Positions 1 through 5,078 of a stretch of 5,078 nt of DNA are shown piece after piece. The DNA lies in contig CP070681.1 in NCBI GenBank assembly GCA_020352575.1, positions 215,230 through 220,307 of the forward strand, in the 5' to 3' direction. Made by a program: the position numbers and the translations under genes. A model generated the notes under the pieces. That model saw only the letters and a list, made by a program, of their open reading frames with translations. It was not told where the DNA came from and did not search any database. The stretch's first letter is position 1, and each line of letters opens with the position of its first letter. Origin of the DNA: Acidimicrobiia bacterium. GTDB lineage: Bacteria; Actinomycetota; Acidimicrobiia; Spongiisociales; JAENVV01.

Positions 1-1937
<1,937 letters not shown>

Positions 1938-1986
1938 ACTTCGGGCCGACACCCGGCGTCCACGCCACGTCACCCTCACATCGGCC

Positions 1987-1992
1987 AAGGAG
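1987..1992 (+). promoter_or_regulatory. Ribosome binding site of the DksA-like gene
   Basis: AAGGAG lies seven bases before the ATG at 2000. It is one of the better Shine-Dalgarno sequences in the window and fixes this start. It suggests that this gene, unlike the overlapping ones, begins its own round of translation and may head a transcription unit. Confidence 0.8.
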
Positions 1993-1999
1993 CCACGCC

Positions 2000-2347
2000 A
2001 TGACCATCGATGAGCGCGCCGCACGCATCGCACTCGACGAGGAGAAGGCGCGTTTGCTCCACCAGCTCGAGGAGCTGGGGGCGACACCGGACGGGGACCT
2101 GAAGACCGATCTCGACCTCGGTGAGGGATTCGCCGACGCCGCTGCGATCACTGCTGAGCGTTCGGAGATCCTCGGCCTCGTGGAGCGCATGGTCGAGGAA
2201 CTCGGCACCGTGGATGCCGCACTCGATCGCCTGGGCAACGGCACCTACGGGGTCTGCGCATCGTGTGGCGAGGAGATCCCAGCCGAACGCCTCGAGTTCC
2301 GACCGAACGCCATACGCTGCGTGTCGTGCAAGGAGCAGCGCAGCTGA
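2000..2347 (+). CDS. TraR/DksA-family zinc-finger protein (DksA-like)
   Basis: A 115-residue protein of the family that binds in the RNA polymerase secondary channel; E. coli DksA does so together with ppGpp. The C-terminal four-cysteine zinc finger is intact, with C86, C89, C107 and C110 (Cx2C-x17-Cx2C, the same spacing as DksA C114/C117/C135/C138). Ahead of it is a charged helical segment expected to form the coiled coil: Glu-rich residues 5-26 and 50-80. At the predicted tip, D46 and A48 lie exactly 40 and 38 residues before the first Cys, the same distances as D74 and A76 in E. coli DksA; the position of DksA D71 is a Gly. The protein is about 36 residues shorter than E. coli DksA, mainly at the N-terminus. 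The start is fixed by a good ribosome binding site. Its stop appears to overlap the start of the HD-domain gene, so the two are probably co-translated. Function in RNA polymerase control is inferred from the family. Confidence 0.92.
   Translation: MTIDERAARIALDEEKARLLHQLEELGATPDGDLKTDLDLGEGFADAAAITAERSEILGLVERMVEELGTVDAALDRLGNGTYGVCASCGEEIPAERLEFRPNAIRCVSCKEQRS
2330..2335 (+). promoter_or_regulatory. Ribosome binding site that points to a CTG start for the HD-domain gene
   Basis: AAGGAG inside the last codons of the DksA-like gene stands eight bases before CTG at 2344. No ATG, GTG or TTG in the HD frame lies at a suitable distance downstream of it. This site is the main reason for choosing the CTG start. 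Confidence 0.6.
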
Positions 2348-2829
2348 ATCCACTCTCGCCGTGGCACCTGGCCCGGCGCTTCCTCTCGGTGGCCTTCGCA
2401 GCGGACCTGCGCGCCGATGAGCAAATGTGGGTCGCACATCACCTCGGGCCCGGGTCGCTCCGCCTCTTCTGGCTCCAGCCGGTGCCCGACCGTCGTCACT
2501 CCCATGACGTGGCCCGGTGGGTGGCCGATCGCCTTCCCGAACGCACTGACCTGATCGTGGCCGCGCTGCTCCACGACGTGGGGAAGCGACACTCCGCCCT
2601 CGGCGCGATCGGCCGTACGTGGGCGACGCTGTTGCGGTGGGTCCGGCTCCCCGAATCGGCCAGGTTCTCCCGATACACTCGCCACGGTCCGATCGGTGCC
2701 GAGGAGTTGGCGGCGATGGGGCACAGCGGGATCGTGGTGGCGTTTGCGGCGCATCACCACGAGACCCGACCCGACGGGGTGGACCCTGCCGATTGGATGG
2801 TCCTCGCCGAGGCCGACCACCGGAGGTGA
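2344..2829 (+). CDS. Small HD-domain metal-dependent phosphohydrolase, probable CTG start
   Basis: A 161-residue predicted cytosolic protein with an HD-superfamily fold. Counting from the CTG, the metal-ligand candidates occur in order: H52 (RRHSHDVA), H77-D78 (LLHDVGK), H114 (RHGPIGAEEL), H137-H139 (AHHHE) and D158 (LAEAD). HD enzymes of this kind hydrolyse nucleotides, cyclic nucleotides or other phosphoesters; the substrate cannot be read from the sequence. No signal peptide or membrane segment is evident. The frame is open back to a GTG at 2263, but that would lie deep inside the DksA-like gene. Other choices are GTG 2326 (22-base overlap, no Shine-Dalgarno) and ATG 2425, which would cut off the N-terminal segment HLARRF that I recall as typical of related proteins. 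CTG 2344 has an ideally placed AAGGAG and gives a CTGA overlap with the preceding stop. Gene identity is well supported; the start is less certain. Confidence 0.85.
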   Translation: MNPLSPWHLARRFLSVAFAADLRADEQMWVAHHLGPGSLRLFWLQPVPDRRHSHDVARWVADRLPERTDLIVAALLHDVGKRHSALGAIGRTWATLLRWVRLPESARFSRYTRHGPIGAEELAAMGHSGIVVAFAAHHHETRPDGVDPADWMVLAEADHRR

Positions 2830-2833
2830 GGAG
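2822..2833 (+). promoter_or_regulatory. scpA: Strong ribosome binding site of scpA, overlapping the HD gene stop
   Basis: GGAGGTGA (2822-2829) is a near-complete complement of the 16S rRNA 3' end and lies nine bases before the ATG at 2839. It is followed by GAGGAG (2828-2833), five bases before the ATG. The stop codon of the HD-domain gene sits inside this sequence, so ribosomes finishing that gene could restart on scpA directly. It is the strongest translation signal in the window. Confidence 0.85.
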
Positions 2834-2838
2834 CAACG

Positions 2839-3564
2839 ATGGCGTATGAGGTGCGGACGGCGGTCTTCGAAGGACCGCTCGACCTGCTGCTCCAGCTCAT
2901 CACCCGTCACCAAGTCGACGTCACTGAGATCAGCCTGGGCGCCCTCGTCAAGGAGTACCTCTCCTTCATCGATGCCATGCGGGACATGGATCTCGACGTC
3001 ACCAGTGAGTTCCTGCTCATTGCGTCGACGCTCATCCAGTTGAAGGCGCGCCAGCTGCTGCCCAGTGGGGCGGATGTCGACTTGGATGAGGAACTGGCGC
3101 TCATGGAAGAGCGCGACCGCCTCTTGAGTCGTCTCCTTGCCTGCGTGACCTTCAAGGACGTTGCAGCCGTGCTCGGCATGCGACTCAGGGACGGCGCCCG
3201 CCACCTCCCTCGGACGCTCGGCATCACCGACGAGGTCGGACCCCGCGTCGTGGACGTGCGGGTCCCGGTGGATGCGGCCGGCCTCCGCGACCTCGCCGAT
3301 GCGGTGCTCACACGGTCGACCGAGCCGGACCTCGACCACCTCGACCTCGACCTCCCCTCCGTCGAGGTGGCGATCGAGGACCTCCGTCGGAGGATCACTG
3401 CCGATGTCACCACCACCTTCGACGCCGTGGCCGAGACGCTTGGGAGGCGGGTGGAAGTGGTTGCGTATTTCCTTGCCCTCCTCGAACTGGCGAAGTGGGG
3501 TGTCGTGGAGGTCTCCCAGGAGGACTGGATGTCCGACATCCATATCACAAGGGTGGCTCCGTGA
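2839..3564 (+). CDS. scpA: Segregation and condensation protein A (kleisin)
   Basis: ScpA is the kleisin subunit of the bacterial SMC-ScpA-ScpB condensin. It bridges the SMC head of one subunit and the coiled-coil neck of the other, and recruits ScpB to organise and separate replicated chromosomes. The 241-residue protein has the family signature FEGPLDLLLQLI near its start (10-21), VDVTEISLGALVKEYL (26-41), and the helix EFLLIASTLIQLKARQLLP (57-75) that ends the SMC-neck-binding domain. A variable acidic middle part (about 78-180) follows, including an Asp/Leu-rich run at 164-172. The C-terminal winged helix (about 190-240) shows VAYFLALLELAKWGVVEVSQ, with the usual DIHITRV ending. Length is normal. 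The ATG is fixed by a strong ribosome binding site. The gene overlaps scpB by four bases, which would favour balanced synthesis of the two partners. smc is not in the window, and parA, which precedes scpA in mycobacteria, is absent. Confidence 0.97.
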   Translation: MAYEVRTAVFEGPLDLLLQLITRHQVDVTEISLGALVKEYLSFIDAMRDMDLDVTSEFLLIASTLIQLKARQLLPSGADVDLDEELALMEERDRLLSRLLACVTFKDVAAVLGMRLRDGARHLPRTLGITDEVGPRVVDVRVPVDAAGLRDLADAVLTRSTEPDLDHLDLDLPSVEVAIEDLRRRITADVTTTFDAVAETLGRRVEVVAYFLALLELAKWGVVEVSQEDWMSDIHITRVAP

Positions 3565-4124
3565 GTGATCTTCGTGCCGCCGTGGAGGCGATCCTGTTCG
3601 TGGCGGAGCAGCCGGTCCCCGATGAACTCCTCGCCGAGGTGCTGGAGGTCCCGTTGGAGGAGGCAACGGCGCTCGTCGAGGAACTCGGAGCGCAACTCGA
3701 CGCAGAGGGCCACGGCATCGGCGTGCGGAGGGTTGCCGGTGGTTGGCGACTTGCCACGCGACCGGCGACGTACCCGTGGGTGGAGCAGTTCTCGACGTCG
3801 CCCTCGGCGGCCCGCCTCAGCCAGGCTGCCCTCGAGTGCCTTGCGGTGGTTGCGTATCGGCAGCCGGTCACGAGGAACCAGGTTTCGGAGATCAGGGGCG
3901 TGGACTCGGAGTCGGCGATGCGGACGCTCGAGCGCCGTGCGTTGATCGAGGAGGTCCGCCGCCTCCCCATCCCGGGCAGCCCCGCCGTCTATGGGACGAC
4001 CGAGTTGTTCCTCGAGAAGGTCGACGTGCAGCGACTCGACGACCTGCCCCCATTGGCCGATCACGTGCCCCCAGCATCGCTCATGGAGCGCCTCGAGTCG
4101 ACGTTCCGCGTCGATGGCGAGTGA
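3561..4124 (+). CDS. scpB: Segregation and condensation protein B
   Basis: ScpB forms a dimer of tandem winged-helix domains that binds the middle of ScpA in the SMC condensin. The 187-residue protein starts with the typical LRAAVEAILFVAEQPV (4-19). Its second winged helix carries the core LSQAALECLAVVAYRQPVTR (86-105), then IRGVDSESAMRTLERRALI (111-129) and the YGTTELFL turn (144-151). Two positions depart from the consensus I recall: the usual PGRP is PGSP (138-141), and the FGL normally following the YGTT..FL turn is VDV (154-156). GTG at 3561 is preferred because it shares GTGA with the scpA stop, places the conserved domain at the N-terminus, and is preceded by a purine-rich AAGGGTGG (3549-3556). 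An in-frame start at 3495 would only add an unrelated peptide lying inside scpA. The 3' end overlaps rluB by 11 bases. Confidence 0.96.
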   Translation: MSDLRAAVEAILFVAEQPVPDELLAEVLEVPLEEATALVEELGAQLDAEGHGIGVRRVAGGWRLATRPATYPWVEQFSTSPSAARLSQAALECLAVVAYRQPVTRNQVSEIRGVDSESAMRTLERRALIEEVRRLPIPGSPAVYGTTELFLEKVDVQRLDDLPPLADHVPPASLMERLESTFRVDGE

Positions 4125-4836
4125 GCGACTCCAGAAGGCGATCGCCCGGTCGGGGCTGTGCTCGCGCCGAGCGGCCGAGGACCTCATCGCCCGCGGCAAG
4201 GTCACGGTGAACGGCGTCGTCGCGACACTCGGCGACAAGGTCGACGTCTCCTCGGATCGGGTGGAGGTGCGAGGTGTGCCGCTTCCCGTCGCCCCTGGCC
4301 TCGTGCACTACCTGGTGAACAAACCGGTCGGTGTCGTGAGCACCGCGGCTGATACCCACGGGCGTCGAACGGTGGTCGACCTCGTGCCCGCCGACCCGCC
4401 GGTCCACCCGGTCGGCCGCCTCGACCTCGACTCAGGGGGCCTCCTCATCCTCACGAACGACGGGGACCTCACCCTGCGCCTCACACACCCCCGCCACGGT
4501 GTCGAGAAGGTGTACGCCGTGCGCGTTCGCGGACGAGTGACCGATGGGGCCGTCCGTCGACTCGAGCGGGGCGTCGAACTCGAGGACGGGCCTGCTCGGG
4601 CACTTCGGGCCCGGGTACTGGATCGGCGCGACGACGCCTCTCTCCTGGAGGTGACGATGGGCGAGGGACGGAACCGCGAGGTCCGTCGGATGTGTGCGGC
4701 GATCGGCCACGAGGTCGACACCCTCTTCCGCACCAAGATCGGGCCCATCGCGGACGCATCGCTGGGGGAAGGGGAGTGGCGGCCGCTCACGCTCGATGAG
4801 GTGCGAGCCCTCTTCGACGCGGCCGGATCGGGCTAG
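4114..4836 (+). CDS. rluB: 23S rRNA pseudouridine synthase, RluB/RsuA family
   Basis: Predicted to convert a uridine of 23S rRNA near the peptidyl transferase centre to pseudouridine (U2605 for E. coli RluB). The 240-residue protein has an N-terminal S4 RNA-binding domain (about 3-50: [16 protein letters not shown], then ARGKVTVNG). The catalytic domain contains [10 protein letters not shown] (68-77) and [19 protein letters not shown] (101-119), with D104 as the catalytic aspartate. Near its end is [11 protein letters not shown] (183-193), typical of the RsuA/RluB branch rather than RluA. The ATG at 4114 lies inside the end of scpB (11-base overlap) and directly precedes the S4 domain. The frame stays open upstream to 3991, but that stretch is a shadow of scpB. 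There is no good Shine-Dalgarno, so expression is probably coupled to scpB. scpA-scpB-rluB is a widely conserved string. The exact target base is inferred from homology. Confidence 0.95.
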   Translation: MASERLQKAIARSGLCSRRAAEDLIARGKVTVNGVVATLGDKVDVSSDRVEVRGVPLPVAPGLVHYLVNKPVGVVSTAADTHGRRTVVDLVPADPPVHPVGRLDLDSGGLLILTNDGDLTLRLTHPRHGVEKVYAVRVRGRVTDGAVRRLERGVELEDGPARALRARVLDRRDDASLLEVTMGEGRNREVRRMCAAIGHEVDTLFRTKIGPIADASLGEGEWRPLTLDEVRALFDAAGSG

Positions 4837-4844
4837 GCGCCGGA

Positions 4845-4850
4845 TACGAT
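4845..4850 (+). promoter_or_regulatory. aroA: Predicted -10 element (TACGAT) for a leaderless aroA transcript
   Basis: TACGAT fits the TANNNT -10 consensus and ends six bases before the A of the aroA ATG, so transcription would begin at or next to the start codon. The 20-base gap after rluB has no Shine-Dalgarno, which agrees with leaderless translation, common in Actinomycetota. No -35 consensus is visible. The direct repeat GCCGGAT (4822-4828 and 4839-4845) and the small palindrome GGAT-ACG-ATCC (4842-4852) overlap the site and may be chance. Confidence 0.5.
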
Positions 4851-4856
4851 CCGCCC

Positions 4857-5078
4857 ATGGACGACCCGTATCCCATCCCACATCCGCGTGTCGTGGACGC
4901 GGAAGTGGTCGTGCCCGGCTCCAAGTCCATAACGAATCGAGCCCTCGTCTGCGCAGCCCTTGCCCGCGGCACGTCCAGGATCATTGGTGGGCTCGACAGC
5001 GACGACACGAGGGTGATGCGGGCCGGGCTCCGGACCCTCGGGGCAGCGATCGAGGAGGACGGTGACGGGTGGCGCGTC
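4857..5078 (+). CDS. aroA: 3-phosphoshikimate 1-carboxyvinyltransferase (EPSP synthase), 3'-truncated by the window edge
   Basis: EPSP synthase joins shikimate-3-phosphate and phosphoenolpyruvate in the sixth step of the shikimate pathway towards chorismate and the aromatic amino acids; glyphosate targets it. Only the first 74 residues are present, and the frame is open to the last base. The N-terminal signature [11 protein letters not shown] (20-30) is clear, with K23, S24 and R28 aligning to the substrate-binding K22, S23 and R27 of E. coli Aro[10 protein letters not shown] and LDSDDTRVM (46-54) follow in the right order. The residues that decide glyphosate class lie beyond the window. The ATG at 4857 is the natural start, since it gives the normal short lead-in before PGSKS. 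The gene follows rluB where mycobacteria have cmk; aroA is often next to cmk elsewhere, so cmk may come next, but that is a guess. Confidence 0.96.
   Translation, partial: MDDPYPIPHPRVVDAEVVVPGSKSITNRALVCAALARGTSRIIGGLDSDDTRVMRAGLRTLGAAIEEDGDGWRV

Noticed and set aside
1955..1966. GGCGTCCACGCC inverted repeat as a possible terminator after the Nudix gene
   Set aside because: At most a four-base stem with a four-base loop and no T-run. Such short repeats are frequent in GC-rich DNA.
2263..2343. Upstream extension of the HD-domain gene to GTG 2263 or GTG 2326
   Set aside because: Both starts lie within the zinc-finger coding part of the DksA-like gene, lack a Shine-Dalgarno, and would add a peptide with no family resemblance.
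3328..3356. Short cctcgac-type tandem repeat in scpA
   Set aside because: It encodes an Asp/Leu-rich run (residues 164-172) in the variable ScpA linker. It stays in frame and is explained by protein composition and codon bias rather than a DNA element.
2245..3666. Long open frame on the - strand (473 codons) opposite scpA and the HD gene
   Set aside because: It lies entirely opposite well-recognised genes, its composition is His/Arg/Asp/Glu-rich without any recognisable domain, and long antisense frames are expected in high-GC coding DNA.
3991..4113. Upstream extension of rluB to 3991
   Set aside because: The added 41 residues are Ser/Arg/Cys-rich and are the frame-shifted shadow of scpB. 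The S4 domain begins right after ATG 4114.
2907..4238. Long open frame on the - strand (443 codons) opposite scpA and scpB
   Set aside because: Ser/Arg-rich translation without family motifs, antisense to two clear genes: a shadow of GC-biased codon use.

Overview
The window looks like an ordinary, gene-dense piece of a high-GC bacterial chromosome. By eye it is about two thirds G+C, with strong G/C preference at third codon positions. All seven genes lie on the + strand. The order pyrG, Nudix hydrolase, then scpA, scpB and rluB resembles the pyrG / Nudix (Rv1699-Rv1700) and scpA-scpB-rluB (Rv1709-Rv1711) neighbourhood of Mycobacterium tuberculosis, so Actinomycetota is the best guess. The absence of xerD and parA between the two blocks, and the DksA-like plus small HD-domain pair in their place, suggests a lineage outside the mycobacteria, perhaps the deep-branching Acidimicrobiia. 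That class-level placement is inference.

Layout: 1-1374 is the 3' part of pyrG (CTP synthase), whose first ~90 codons lie before the window. It overlaps by four bases (GTGA) with a Nudix hydrolase of the ADP-ribose pyrophosphatase type (1371-1937). A 62-base gap holds a possible -10 element and a good ribosome binding site ahead of a TraR/DksA-type zinc-finger protein (2000-2347). That gene appears to overlap by four bases (CTGA) with a small HD-domain phosphohydrolase (2344-2829), apparently started at a CTG codon. After nine bases come scpA (2839-3564) and scpB (3561-4124, GTGA overlap), the kleisin and winged-helix partners of the SMC condensin. rluB, a 23S rRNA pseudouridine synthase (4114-4836), overlaps scpB by 11 bases. 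After 20 bases aroA (EPSP synthase, shikimate pathway) starts at 4857 and runs off the end of the window.

The genes cover pyrimidine nucleotide synthesis, nucleotide-derivative clean-up, transcription control, chromosome segregation, ribosome maturation and aromatic amino acid synthesis. They are packed so tightly that two or three operons with translational coupling are likely: pyrG-nudix, dksA-like-HD-scpA-scpB-rluB, and aroA onward. I see no RNA genes, mobile elements, CRISPR arrays, attachment sites, convincing terminators, or any gene-free stretch over 62 bases. I do not see a previously undescribed system. The points most worth a second look are the CTG start and the coupled DksA-like/HD pair, and the predicted leaderless promoter of aroA.
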